Shown here: piece after piece, positions 24,016 to 32,480 of the stretch
Layout of the letters: every line of letters begins with the position of its first letter
How positions within the stretch are numbered: the stretch's first letter is position 1
Assembly: GCA_036502625.1 (NCBI GenBank)
Contig: DASXYG010000030.1
Coordinates: 41,200 to 105,199, forward strand
Source: DASXYG01 sp036502625
Lineage (GTDB): Bacteria > Actinomycetota > Actinomycetes > Streptosporangiales > Streptosporangiaceae
Length of the DNA stretch: 64,000 bases
Reading direction: 5' to 3'
The notes under the pieces: model-generated
Databases searched by the model: none
What the model saw: the letters and a program-made list of their open reading frames with translations, nothing else
Told to the model about the DNA's origin: nothing
Program-made: the position numbers and the translations under genes

Positions 24016-24681
24016 TCAGGCCCACATTCCGGTGAGCAGCGGGCCCGCGATGGCGCCCACCAGGCCCGCGACGGCGATGCCGTACGCGATGCCGCGCCGG
24101 CGCCAGCTCTGCAGCAGCACGAGCGGCAGCCAGGCGGCGAGCAGGATCTCGATGCCGAGCAGCAGCGTCAGGCCGATGCCCCAGGCCCACACGGCCATGA
24201 TCGCGTAGATGCCCTCGCCGGCCAGCGCCGCCGAGAGCACGCCCACCGCGCCCGCGGTGAAGTCGGTGCGCCCGCGCCGCCACAGCGCGCCGAGGTAGCC
24301 GAACAAAGCGCCCGCCGGCACCGCGATGACCAGCCAGGCCGAGCCGACGGCCAGCACCCGCCCGGTATCCGGGCGGTCGGCCACGCCGGACTGCAGCAGG
24401 TAGTAGACCGCGACCGTGGCCCACAGCGCGACGACGCCGCGGACCAGGCCCGCCCATGCGCCGCGGCCGGCCGCGCCGGCGATGAACGCGGCGAACAGCC
24501 ACAGGGCGGCCAGGTTGCCGACCCAACTGATCCACCAGGGGAGCCGGTCGGCGAGGCCGCCCAGCACGCCGAGCGCGACGCTCGCCACGATGGCGATGGC
24601 CGCGAACCAGGGAGTGGGCGGCAGGTAGCGGCGCCAGCCGCGGGTATCGGGGTCGAGTTCGGTGACGTCGATCGTGGACAT
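24016..24681 (-). CDS. Polytopic membrane protein of unknown function
   Basis: A 221-residue protein with a short soluble N-terminus (MSTIDVTELDPDTRGWRRYL) and about six or seven hydrophobic segments, rich in Ala, Gly, Leu and Trp: WFAAIAIVASVALGVLGGLA, ISWVGNLAALWLFAAFIAG, VVALWATVAVYYLLQ, WLVIAVPAGALFGYLGALW, an AGEGIYAIMAVWAWGIGLTLLLGIEILLA region and IAYGIAVAGLVGAIAGPLL. It resembles actinobacterial membrane proteins without assigned role, and I do not recognise a family with certainty. The start is an ATG at 24681. It is convergent with the cold-shock gene and divergent from the acyltransferase pair. Confidence 0.75.
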   Translation of the reverse strand: MSTIDVTELDPDTRGWRRYLPPTPWFAAIAIVASVALGVLGGLADRLPWWISWVGNLAALWLFAAFIAGAAGRGAWAGLVRGVVALWATVAVYYLLQSGVADRPDTGRVLAVGSAWLVIAVPAGALFGYLGALWRRGRTDFTAGAVGVLSAALAGEGIYAIMAVWAWGIGLTLLLGIEILLAAWLPLVLLQSWRRRGIAYGIAVAGLVGAIAGPLLTGMWA

Positions 24682-24882
24682 ATGGCTGTCAGCATACGGC
24701 GGGTCGACCGTGCGTCAGGCCGGAACGGGTGGACTTCACGACTTCCACCAGCGGAGCCCCACATCGGGCAATGCGTGTTTTACCGAACGAATCGGCAGGC
24801 CCCTCCTCGCTTGCTAAGGTCGTCGTGCACGGCTTAACGATCTTCACGCACCGTGCCCAACCAACCACGGCTACTGGCGGGT

Positions 24883-26106
24883 ATGTCTCTCGATACACGT
24901 GCCGCGCATTCGGGCACCCCCGGGCAGGCGACCGCTGCACCGCCTCGTCCCGCGGGTGCGGTGGAGCGGGACGCCCATTTCGACAACGCGAAGTTCGTCG
25001 CGATCCTCTTGGTGGGTGTGGGCCACGCCATCGGGCCGCTGTGGGAGCTGCGCGCGGCCGGTGCGCTGAACCTCGTGATCTACGGGTTCCACATGCCCGC
25101 GTTCGTGATGATGGCGGGCTACTTCTCCAAGAACTTCGACTTCTCCAAGCGCCGCGTTCAGCGGCTGGTGGCGGGCCTCGTCGTGCCGTACCTCGCGTTC
25201 GAGATCATCTACACGGCGCTGAAGAAGTTCACCGACGGCCCCCACGTCGAATGGTCGCTGCTCAGCCCGGTGTGGCTCAACTGGTTCCTCGCGGCGCTGT
25301 TCGTGTGGCGGCTGATCAGCCCGCTCTGGCGGAACGTGCGCTGGCCGTTCGCCATCGCGGTCGTCGTCTGCCTGGCCGCCAACCTCAGCCGGTTCCCCGA
25401 CACCTTCAGCATGACCCGCGTGCTGCTGATGCTGCCGTTCTTCGTCGCGGGCATGCTGCTCAAGCCCGAGCACTTCGCCGTCCTGGCCCGCACATGGATC
25501 CGGGTGCTCGCGGTCGTCGTGCTGGTGATCGCCTTCGCCGGCGCGTACGTCATCCGTCCGTTCGTGTCCACCAAGCTCCTCTACTGGGCGGACACCGCGA
25601 CCGACCTCCACACCCCCTACCTGGAGGCGACCGCGCTGCGGATCGCGCTGCTGGCGGGGTCGTTCATCTTGATGACGGCGTTCTTCGCGCTGGTGCCGCG
25701 GCGGCGCATGTGGTTCACCTCACTCGGCGCCGGAACGATCTACGCCTACCTCCTGCACGGCATCCCCGACCGCCTCGCCGAGCACTACGGCCTCTTCGAC
25801 CACCTGGTCTCCCCCTGGGGCTTCGCCGTCGTGACGATCGTGTCGGGCACGCTCATGATCGCGCTGATGACCAAGCCCGTACGGCTGGCCACGAGCTGGC
25901 TCGTCGAGCCGCAACTGAACTGGGTCTTCCGGACCGATCCCTTCGGCCGGGCACGGCACCGCGGCGCGCACCGCGCGTCGCACCGGCCGCCCGTACGCGC
26001 GATCGAAGCCGCGCCGGCCGCGTCCACCCCTCCGCCACCACGAAACGAGTACGCCCCCCGCGATGGCACAGACCTCCGTCGAGCGCCAGGTCCAGCCGGA
26101 CCATGA
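24883..26106 (+). CDS. Membrane acyltransferase (acyltransferase 3/fucose 4-O-acetylase-like), copy 1
   Basis: A 407-residue multi-pass protein of the acyltransferase 3 superfamily. The first segment, HFDNAKFVAILLVGVGHAIGPLW, carries the catalytic-type His and the FDNAK motif of fucose 4-O-acetylase-like (NolL) proteins. About ten membrane segments follow, with the FTSLGAGTIYAYLLHG motif near residue 290. The last ~55 residues form an Arg/Pro-rich soluble tail. It should transfer acetyl or acyl groups to a sugar of an exported glycan or lipid. The ATG at 24883 is chosen; a GTG at 24853 is possible and neither has a clear ribosome binding site. It overlaps its paralogue by 44 bases. Confidence 0.85.
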   Translation: MSLDTRAAHSGTPGQATAAPPRPAGAVERDAHFDNAKFVAILLVGVGHAIGPLWELRAAGALNLVIYGFHMPAFVMMAGYFSKNFDFSKRRVQRLVAGLVVPYLAFEIIYTALKKFTDGPHVEWSLLSPVWLNWFLAALFVWRLISPLWRNVRWPFAIAVVVCLAANLSRFPDTFSMTRVLLMLPFFVAGMLLKPEHFAVLARTWIRVLAVVVLVIAFAGAYVIRPFVSTKLLYWADTATDLHTPYLEATALRIALLAGSFILMTAFFALVPRRRMWFTSLGAGTIYAYLLHGIPDRLAEHYGLFDHLVSPWGFAVVTIVSGTLMIALMTKPVRLATSWLVEPQLNWVFRTDPFGRARHRGAHRASHRPPVRAIEAAPAASTPPPPRNEYAPRDGTDLRRAPGPAGP

Positions 26107-27148
26107 CGCCAAGCCGACCAAGCCGCCCGAAGGCAACGACCGCGACGCGTTCTTCGACAACGCGAAGTTCTTCGCCATCCTTCTCGTCGTCGTCGGCCAC
26201 TCGATGGAGCCGCTGCGCGACAACGTGAGGGCCGCGGCCGCCGGCTACATGTGGATCTACATCTTCCACATGCCCGCGTTCATCGTGATCGCGGGCTACT
26301 TCACCAAGAACTTCGAGGCCTCGACGCGGAAGATCCAGCGGCTCATCGGCGGCGTCGTCGTGCCGTACCTCATCTTCGAGGTGGCCTACACCGCGCAGCT
26401 CTTCTGGACCCGGCCGGGCGACCCGCCGAACTGGTCGCTGCTCGCGCCCGCCTACCTCGACTGGTTCCTCGCGTCGCTGTTCATGTGGCGGCTGACCAGC
26501 CCGATCTGGCGCTACATCCGCTGGCCGCTCGCGGTGGCCACGGGGGTGTCGCTGCTGGCCGGGCTCGGCCAGTTCGGCCAGACCCTCGGCATGACGCGCA
26601 CCCTGCAGCTCCTGCCGTTCTTCGTGCTCGGCATGGTGCTGCGCCGCGAGCACTTCGAATACCTGCACCGCCCGTGGGTCCGCGCGGCGGCGGTGGCCGC
26701 CCTCGCGGTGACCGCGGTCGTCGTGGCGCTGTACCTCTACAAGTCAAGCGCCGAGTGGGTCTACTGGCGCAAGACGCTCGCCGACCGCGACATCAACCCC
26801 CTGTACGGCACGGCCGTACGCGCCGGGCTGCTCGTCGGCACGACCGTGATCACGGCGTCGTTCCTGGCGCTGATCCCCCGCAAGCGCCACTGGTTCACGT
26901 CGCTGGGCGCCGGCACGATCTACGCGTACCTGCTGCACGGCCTGGTCGTGCGCACGGCCAAGTACTTCCACGTCTACGACCACCTGCACTCCGTGCTCGG
27001 GCTCGGCGTCGTGATCGTGTGCGCGGTCGGGCTGGCGCTGGTGATGATGAGCCCGCCGGTGCGCTTCCTCACCCGGTGGGCCGTTGAGCCCACGGTGTCC
27101 TGGCTCTTCCCCAAGTCCCAGCAGGTCGCGAAGGCGCCGCCGGGCTGA
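26063..27148 (+). CDS. Membrane acyltransferase (acyltransferase 3/fucose 4-O-acetylase-like), copy 2
   Basis: A 361-residue paralogue of the preceding gene, similar along the membrane region: FFDNAKFFAILLVVVGHSMEPL, YIFHMPAFIVIAGYFTKNFEAS, PYLIFEVAYTA, LDWFLASLFMWRL and WFTSLGAGTIYAYLLHG match copy 1 in order. The catalytic-type His in VVVGHS is kept. It lacks the long Arg/Pro tail of copy 1. The ATG at 26063 lies inside the 3' end of copy 1 in another frame, indicating translational coupling and one transcript. A tandem duplication is the simplest origin. The acceptor substrate is unknown. Confidence 0.87.
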   Translation: MAQTSVERQVQPDHDAKPTKPPEGNDRDAFFDNAKFFAILLVVVGHSMEPLRDNVRAAAAGYMWIYIFHMPAFIVIAGYFTKNFEASTRKIQRLIGGVVVPYLIFEVAYTAQLFWTRPGDPPNWSLLAPAYLDWFLASLFMWRLTSPIWRYIRWPLAVATGVSLLAGLGQFGQTLGMTRTLQLLPFFVLGMVLRREHFEYLHRPWVRAAAVAALAVTAVVVALYLYKSSAEWVYWRKTLADRDINPLYGTAVRAGLLVGTTVITASFLALIPRKRHWFTSLGAGTIYAYLLHGLVVRTAKYFHVYDHLHSVLGLGVVIVCAVGLALVMMSPPVRFLTRWAVEPTVSWLFPKSQQVAKAPPG

Positions 27149-27211
27149 CGCCCTTCTGTGAGTGACCGCACAGCGTGTCGGGAACGACAGCTCCAACCTC
27201 CATCGCGTACT

Positions 27212-27235
27212 TTTGTACTGACCAGTCAGTACAAA
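27212..27235. promoter_or_regulatory. 24-base TetR-type operator of the ABC/YhgE/TetR operon
   Basis: TTTGTACTGAC (27212-27222) and GTCAGTACAAA (27225-27235) are exact complements around a CA centre. The palindrome ends 10 bases before the ABC-like gene start, so bound repressor would block transcription. The third gene of the operon encodes a TetR protein, the likely binder. The GACCAGTC core is shared with the operator at 14820. Confidence 0.8.
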
Positions 27236-27245
27236 TGGGAGGATC

Positions 27246-28001
27246 ATGGGCGAGCGCAGCGGCGTCCGGGTGCGGGCCGACGGCCTCGCGCTGCGGGGGT
27301 CGCAGGGCTGGGTCCTCACCGGCGTGACGTTCGACGCGCGCCCCGGTGACCTGGTCAGCGTGCTCGCCGGCGGCGGGTCCGGCCGTACGTCACTGCTGCT
27401 CGTGCTCGGCGGGCGGATGCGGGCCACGTCCGGAACCGCGTCGGTCGACGGGCTGCCGCTCCCGCGCCGCGCGCGGCAGGTGCAGCGCATCTCGGCGCTC
27501 GGCGAGATGCAGACCGTCAACGAGCTCGACGACGCCGTGACCGTCGGCGCCCACATCGCGGAGCGCGCCCACCTGGTGGGCCGGTTCGCCGGGCGCCGGA
27601 CGATCGACGACGCGCTGCACCGGGTGGGCCTCGACCTCGATCGGCGCACGCTCGTCCGCGAGCTCGACACGTTCGACCGGCGGCTGCTCGGGGTGGCGCT
27701 CGCGCTGATGGGCGATCCGCGGCTGATCCTCGTCGATGACGCGGACGACCGGCTGACCGCGGACGTGCGGCCGGTCATGTGGGAGCGGCTCGCGGCCGTC
27801 GCGGAGTCCGGGCCGACGGTCGTCGCGGCGGGCACGGACGCGCCGCCGTCCGGGCTCGCGGCGACCGAGGTGCGGCTCGGGACCGGGTCGCCGGGGTGGT
27901 CGGCGGCGCCGCGTACGGACGAGGAGACGTCCGAGGAGGCCGAGACGGGCGAGGCCCGCCTCGACGACCTGCTCGGCCCCGGTGAGGAGGGCGCGCGATG
28001 A
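27246..28001 (+). CDS. ABC transporter ATP-binding protein with degenerate catalytic motifs
   Basis: A 251-residue ABC ATPase-like protein with the normal core length plus an acidic C-terminal tail of ~40 residues. The Walker A loop reads GGGSGRTS, with Arg for the invariant Lys. The signature LSGGQ is replaced by LDTFD in ELDTFDRRLLGVALALMGDPRLILVDD. Walker B ends in Asp-Asp instead of Asp-Glu. These changes suggest it binds or hydrolyses ATP poorly, if at all. The ATG at 27246 has GGGAGG at 27237-27242. Its stop overlaps the next start (ATGA), so it is coupled to the YhgE/Pip-type membrane protein and probably acts with it. Confidence 0.82.
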   Translation: MGERSGVRVRADGLALRGSQGWVLTGVTFDARPGDLVSVLAGGGSGRTSLLLVLGGRMRATSGTASVDGLPLPRRARQVQRISALGEMQTVNELDDAVTVGAHIAERAHLVGRFAGRRTIDDALHRVGLDLDRRTLVRELDTFDRRLLGVALALMGDPRLILVDDADDRLTADVRPVMWERLAAVAESGPTVVAAGTDAPPSGLAATEVRLGTGSPGWSAAPRTDEETSEEAETGEARLDDLLGPGEEGAR

Positions 28002-30052
28002 GGACGCTGCCCGAGCTGAAGGTCGGCGGTGTGGAGCTGCGCCGGTTCCTGAGGTCGCCGCTGACCGTGGCCGCGCTCGTCGCGCTGGCGCTGCTGCCGC
28101 TGCTGTACGCTGGGCTGTACCTCTGGTCGTTCTGGGACCCGTACGGTCGGCTGGACCGGCTGCCCGTGGCGCTCGTCGTCCAGGACCAGGGCGCGAAGAT
28201 CGACGGAAAGCAGACGAACGCCGGGCGCGAGCTGGCCGACCAGCTCCAGAAGCGCGGCGACTTCCAGTGGCACCGGGTGGACGCGGCCGCCGCCGACACG
28301 GGCGTGGCCGGCGGTACGTACTACATGTCGCTGACGATCCCCCGCGACTTCAGCGCGCGCATCGCGAAGCCGCAGGACCAGAACGCGGAGCTCGACCCGG
28401 CGCTGCTGCGCGTCCACCTGAACGACTCGAACGGCTACGTCACCTCGGTCATCGCGGACACCGCGTTCGCGCAGGTGCGGGACGCCGCGTCGAAGACCAC
28501 GGCGGCGCAGTACCTCGACCGGATCTTCCTCGGCTTCAACGACATCCACGCGCAGACGGCCAAGGCGGCGCGCGGCGCGCAACAGCTCGCCGGCGGCATC
28601 GACGACGCGAAGGACGGCTCAGGACGGCTGGTCGGCGGCGCGGCCACGCTGACGAACGGGCTCCAGCGGATCGACACCGCGTCCGGGCAGCTCGCGCGGG
28701 GGAACGCGCGCGTGGCGAAGCAGGTGGCGCCGCTCGTCCGGCTCATCGACACGAAGTCCGACCGGCTCGTGCCGCGGCTGCGGCACGACGCACCGAAGAT
28801 CCGCAGGTCCGCGCTGCTCGTCGCGGGGGCCGCCGACACGATCGGGCGCGACGCCGCCAAGCTGCCGGGCCGTACGCACCAGGCCGCGAAGGACGCGTCG
28901 GCGGCGTACACGCAGCTCCGCGACTACGTCGCCGACCATCCGGAGCTGAAGAAGAACCCGGACGTCTACCGCGCCACTCAGCACATCCTCGGCATCGCGA
29001 AGCAGGTCGCGCGTACGGCCGGGCAGGTCGACGCGTACGCCCGGAACCACCGGGCGGACCTGCGGAAGCTCTCCTCCGACGCGCGCGAGGTCTCCCGCGT
29101 GGCCCACCGGGTGGCCGACGACGCGCCGCGGCTGGCCGGGATGGTGGTGACGGCGCGGAACAAGGCCGACGCGCTCGGCAGCGGGCTGAACCAACTGGCC
29201 TCGGGCTCGGCGGACCTGCACCGCGGCACCGGCACGGCGCTGAACGGCATGCGCACGCTCGGCGGCGGCATCGGCGACCTGGACAACGGCCTCGTACGGC
29301 TGTCCGGCGGCGGCCACCAACTGGCCAACGGGCTGGCGTCCGGGCAGCGGCGGATCCCGACGTACGACAAGGGGCAGCGGGCCAACCGGTCGGACGTGAT
29401 GAGCAGCCCCGTACGCCTGTCCACCGCGACCGACAACAAGGTCGCGACGTACGGTGCGGGCTTCGCGCCGTTCTTCCTGCCGCTGGCGCTCTGGGTCGGC
29501 GCGATGATCGTCTACATGCTGCTCCGCCCGCTGCCCGGCCGCGCGCTCGCGTCGAACGTGCCGGCCTGGCACGTGGCGCTCGCGGGGTGGCTGCCCGGGG
29601 TGCTGATGGCCGTCGCGCAGGTGCTCGTGCTGTTCGGCGTGCTGCATTTCGGGCTCGGGCTCGATCCCGTGCACGGCTGGGGGCTCATCGGGTTCCTGCT
29701 GCTCATCGGCGTGACGTTCATGGCCATGGTGCAGTGGCTGTACGGGAGATTCGGGCCGGTCGGGCGAGTGCTCGCGCTGGCGCTGCTGATGCTGCAACTG
29801 ACGTCGGGCGGCGGGACGTACCCGCTGCCGACGAGCCCCGCGTTCTTCCAGGCCATCGCGCCGTTCCTGCCGATGAGCTGGGTCATCCACGCGCTGCGTC
29901 AGCTCGTCGGCGGCGGCGACATGACGCCGGTGTGGCAGGCGTGCGGCGTGCTGGCCGGGTTCGCGGCGGCGGCGCTGATCCTCAGTACGGTCGCCGCGCG
30001 CGGCAAGCGGATCTGGACCCTTGCCCGCCTGCACCCCGCCCTTCGGCTCTGA
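27998..30052 (+). CDS. YhgE/Pip family membrane protein
   Basis: A 684-residue protein of the YhgE/Pip (phage infection protein-like) family, related to ABC-2 permeases. One membrane segment near residues 25-48 (PLTVAALVALALLPLLYAGLYLWSF) precedes DRLPVALVVQDQGAKIDGK. A large outside region of ~420 residues is rich in heptad-like helices and Gly-containing repeats (LNGMRTLGGGIGDLDNGLVRL). Five to six C-terminal membrane segments follow (about 470-670), including PSPAFF-type PTSPAFFQAIAPFLPMSWV. Such proteins are thought to export or secrete substrates with an ATPase. The ATG overlaps the previous stop. It is followed after 21 bases by a TetR gene in the same operon. Confidence 0.9.
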   Translation: MRTLPELKVGGVELRRFLRSPLTVAALVALALLPLLYAGLYLWSFWDPYGRLDRLPVALVVQDQGAKIDGKQTNAGRELADQLQKRGDFQWHRVDAAAADTGVAGGTYYMSLTIPRDFSARIAKPQDQNAELDPALLRVHLNDSNGYVTSVIADTAFAQVRDAASKTTAAQYLDRIFLGFNDIHAQTAKAARGAQQLAGGIDDAKDGSGRLVGGAATLTNGLQRIDTASGQLARGNARVAKQVAPLVRLIDTKSDRLVPRLRHDAPKIRRSALLVAGAADTIGRDAAKLPGRTHQAAKDASAAYTQLRDYVADHPELKKNPDVYRATQHILGIAKQVARTAGQVDAYARNHRADLRKLSSDAREVSRVAHRVADDAPRLAGMVVTARNKADALGSGLNQLASGSADLHRGTGTALNGMRTLGGGIGDLDNGLVRLSGGGHQLANGLASGQRRIPTYDKGQRANRSDVMSSPVRLSTATDNKVATYGAGFAPFFLPLALWVGAMIVYMLLRPLPGRALASNVPAWHVALAGWLPGVLMAVAQVLVLFGVLHFGLGLDPVHGWGLIGFLLLIGVTFMAMVQWLYGRFGPVGRVLALALLMLQLTSGGGTYPLPTSPAFFQAIAPFLPMSWVIHALRQLVGGGDMTPVWQACGVLAGFAAAALILSTVAARGKRIWTLARLHPALRL

Positions 30053-30073
30053 CACGGCTAGCTCGGGAGCGCC

Positions 30074-30649
30074 ATGAGTGGACGACGCGACACGACGCGG
30101 CAGCGGCTGTTCACCGCCGCGACGGGCCTGATCGCGGAGCGCGGGTTCGCCGCGACGACCGTGGACGCCATCGCGGAGCGCGCCGGGGTCGCGAAGGGCA
30201 CCGTCTACTACAACTTCCCGAGCAAGTCGGCGCTGTTCGAGGAGCTGCTGCGGCAGGGCGTCGACCGGCTGGCCGAGCACCTGGCGGCCGGGGCGGGCGC
30301 CGGCGGCGACCGGCTGTCCGGGCTGATCCGCGCCGAGCTCGACTTCATCGGCGCGTACGAGACGTTCGCGCGGGTGCTGCTCGGCGAGATGTGGCGCACC
30401 GGCCGCGACTGGCCGGCCGCGGCGAAGCTGATCAGGGAGAAGGCCATCGGGGTGTACGCCGCGGAGATCCGCGCCGCGCAGGCCCGCGGCGACCTGCGGA
30501 AGGACCTCGACTCGGACATGGCAGCGACGGCGGTGTTCGGCATGACGCTGACGGTCGCGCTGGAGTGGCGCGCGCTCGACCCGGACCGTCCGCTCGACGA
30601 CGTGCACGCGACGCTGGTGTCGCTGCTGCGCGACCGCGTGGGCCGCTGA
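30074..30649 (+). CDS. TetR family transcriptional regulator
   Basis: A 191-residue TetR repressor. The helix-turn-helix domain is RLFTAATGLIAERGFAATTVDAIAERAGVAKGTVYYNFPSKSALFEEL, followed by a TetR_C-type ligand domain with RAELDFIGAYETFARVLLGEMWRTGRDWP and DSDMAATAVFGMTLTVALEWRA. The ATG has GGGAG upstream. As the last gene of the ABC-YhgE/Pip operon it most likely binds the palindrome at 27212-27235 and is induced by whatever the exporter handles, a common layout for efflux operons. Confidence 0.92.
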   Translation: MSGRRDTTRQRLFTAATGLIAERGFAATTVDAIAERAGVAKGTVYYNFPSKSALFEELLRQGVDRLAEHLAAGAGAGGDRLSGLIRAELDFIGAYETFARVLLGEMWRTGRDWPAAAKLIREKAIGVYAAEIRAAQARGDLRKDLDSDMAATAVFGMTLTVALEWRALDPDRPLDDVHATLVSLLRDRVGR

Positions 30650-30785
30650 CGTACGGCCCCCGTCCGCATCCGGCCATATCGGGAGAAGGCGGGCGGCCCG
30701 GCGGCGCGCTGACAGAAGATCGAGCGTGGGGGTGTGGGACCCGAGTTGAGACGGTGCCGGTGATCGCGGCCGGCTTGGGAGATCG

Positions 30786-32459
30786 ATGCGGTCGCCGGCG
30801 CGTTCGACGTACACCTACCTCACGCTCGTTGGCGTGGTGCTGGTCCTGGTCTTCGCCGCACGCGTCGACCTGTTCACGCCCGGCCAGGACCCGCCCCGCC
30901 GTCAGGGCGGCGGCGCGACCGAGCCCGGCCTGATGGGCGCCGACGGCCAGCCGTCGCCGCGGCGGCTCAACGACATGTGGGCGACGTACGGGCACGCGGC
31001 GAGCTGTTCGCAGTGGAGCGGCGCCGACGGCATGCAGGCGATCCGGCTGACCCCCGACAAGATCGCGTGGTTCTTCTCCGACACGTTCCTCGGCCCGGTC
31101 AACCCGGACGGCAGCCGTCCGCTGTTCGGCACGTCGATGATCCAGAACTCCATGGTCGTCCAGACGACCGAACCGGACGGCGACAACCGGCTGACCACCG
31201 TCACCGGCGGCGGCACCTGCGGCAAGCCGACGTCCGCCGGCCCGCGCGCGCTGCTCCCCCGGCCGCCGGAGACGCCGCGCCCGTGGTACTGGGCGGCCGA
31301 CAACGCGATCGTCGGCCACACGCTCGTCAAGTTCTACAACCGCTTCCACTACGGCGGCCCGCGCTACATCCCCGAGGGCACGGTGATCGCGCGGTTCCCC
31401 ATGGACGACCTGACGGCGAAGAGGACGCCGACCGTGCAGCACCCGCCGACCACCGCGATCCCGTCGTACACGCCGAACCCCGGCGGGTCGCCCATCCTGT
31501 GGGGCGGCGCGGTGCTCGTGGACGGCGGCACGACGTACGTCTACGGGTGGGCGACGCCGGACATCAACGTGCAGGACAAGCGGCTGTACCTGGCGCGCGT
31601 GCCGTCGCGGTCGCTCGCGGACTTCGGCGCGTGGAGCTTCTACGCGGGCGCGGGGACCTGGTCGACGTCCCAGACGCGGGCGCAGCCATTGCAGCCGATC
31701 GGCGCGCCGCTGTCGGTGTCCAACGGGTTCACCGTCGCTAAGATCGGCGGCCGCTACTGGCTGATCCAGCACGAGCCCGACCTGTTCGACCCGGACATCG
31801 TGGCGTACCCGGCGGCCACCCCGTGGAGCTCGTTCGACGTGCGCAGGCGGATCCACCTGTTCCGGGCGCCCGAGGTCGGCAGGGACGCCGCGCACGACTG
31901 GCGGATGATCTACGAGGCGCGGCTGATCCCCGCGCTGTCCACCCGCAAACGGCTGGTCATCGGCTACAGCGTGAACAGCGCGGCCGTCAGCACCGGGTGC
32001 CGCAACCTGGTCGAGCACACCGACAAGATCTACCGCCCGCGGTTCATCACGGTCCCCACCTCGGTGTTCACCACCGGGCGCATGGACGAGGGGGTGAGCT
32101 ACGACCCGCGGGAGGTCTCCAACGCGGCGCGGCAGTTCTACGGGCAGTGGCACGACACGTGGTCGGGCAGCGCGTGCCCGAAGCTGAAGCGGATCGTCTA
32201 CATCGGCGCGCAGCCCGGCATGGACGGCAGCGTCACCCTGTCGTGGCCGAGCGTGGGCCTCGACGTCTGGTACCGCGTGTACGCCCGGGACCGTACGGGC
32301 GCGGGCTGGGGTCCGTACCGGCTGGTGAACCGGACGTTCAACCCGTCCGTCACGCTGACCGGCTACAAGCACGGCAGCACCCACCAGTGGAAGGTGGTGC
32401 CGGTGAACGTACGGAACCAGGCCGGGCCGCCGATCAGCATCCGGCAGAAGCTGCCGTGA
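30786..32459 (+). CDS. Exported DUF4185/DUF5005-like beta-propeller protein with a C-terminal Fn3-type domain
   Basis: A 557-residue exported or membrane-anchored protein. Residues 9-28 are a hydrophobic segment (YLTLVGVVLVLVFAARV). The next ~420 residues have the repeated propeller pattern of DUF4185-type glycosidase-like proteins: IAWFFSDTFLGPVNPDGSRP, NSMVVQTTEPDG, GGAVLVDGGTTYVYGWATPD, RLYLARVPSRSL and LVIGYSVNSAAVS. The last ~90 residues are Fn3-like (WPSVGLDVWYRVYARDRTG). DUF4185 members include endo-D-arabinofuranases, so an arabinan-acting role is possible but unproven. The ATG at 30786 has GGGAG upstream. A related protein lies at 58031 in the AftD block. Confidence 0.7.
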   Translation: MRSPARSTYTYLTLVGVVLVLVFAARVDLFTPGQDPPRRQGGGATEPGLMGADGQPSPRRLNDMWATYGHAASCSQWSGADGMQAIRLTPDKIAWFFSDTFLGPVNPDGSRPLFGTSMIQNSMVVQTTEPDGDNRLTTVTGGGTCGKPTSAGPRALLPRPPETPRPWYWAADNAIVGHTLVKFYNRFHYGGPRYIPEGTVIARFPMDDLTAKRTPTVQHPPTTAIPSYTPNPGGSPILWGGAVLVDGGTTYVYGWATPDINVQDKRLYLARVPSRSLADFGAWSFYAGAGTWSTSQTRAQPLQPIGAPLSVSNGFTVAKIGGRYWLIQHEPDLFDPDIVAYPAATPWSSFDVRRRIHLFRAPEVGRDAAHDWRMIYEARLIPALSTRKRLVIGYSVNSAAVSTGCRNLVEHTDKIYRPRFITVPTSVFTTGRMDEGVSYDPREVSNAARQFYGQWHDTWSGSACPKLKRIVYIGAQPGMDGSVTLSWPSVGLDVWYRVYARDRTGAGWGPYRLVNRTFNPSVTLTGYKHGSTHQWKVVPVNVRNQAGPPISIRQKLP

Positions 32460-32480
32460 GCGTGCTCTACGGTTGACGTC

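Noticed and set aside
27982..30933. A 983-codon plus-strand frame overlapping the YhgE/Pip and TetR genes
   Set aside because: The translation is low-complexity Arg/Ala/Gly with no recognisable domain, while the other frame gives complete known families with good ribosome binding sites.
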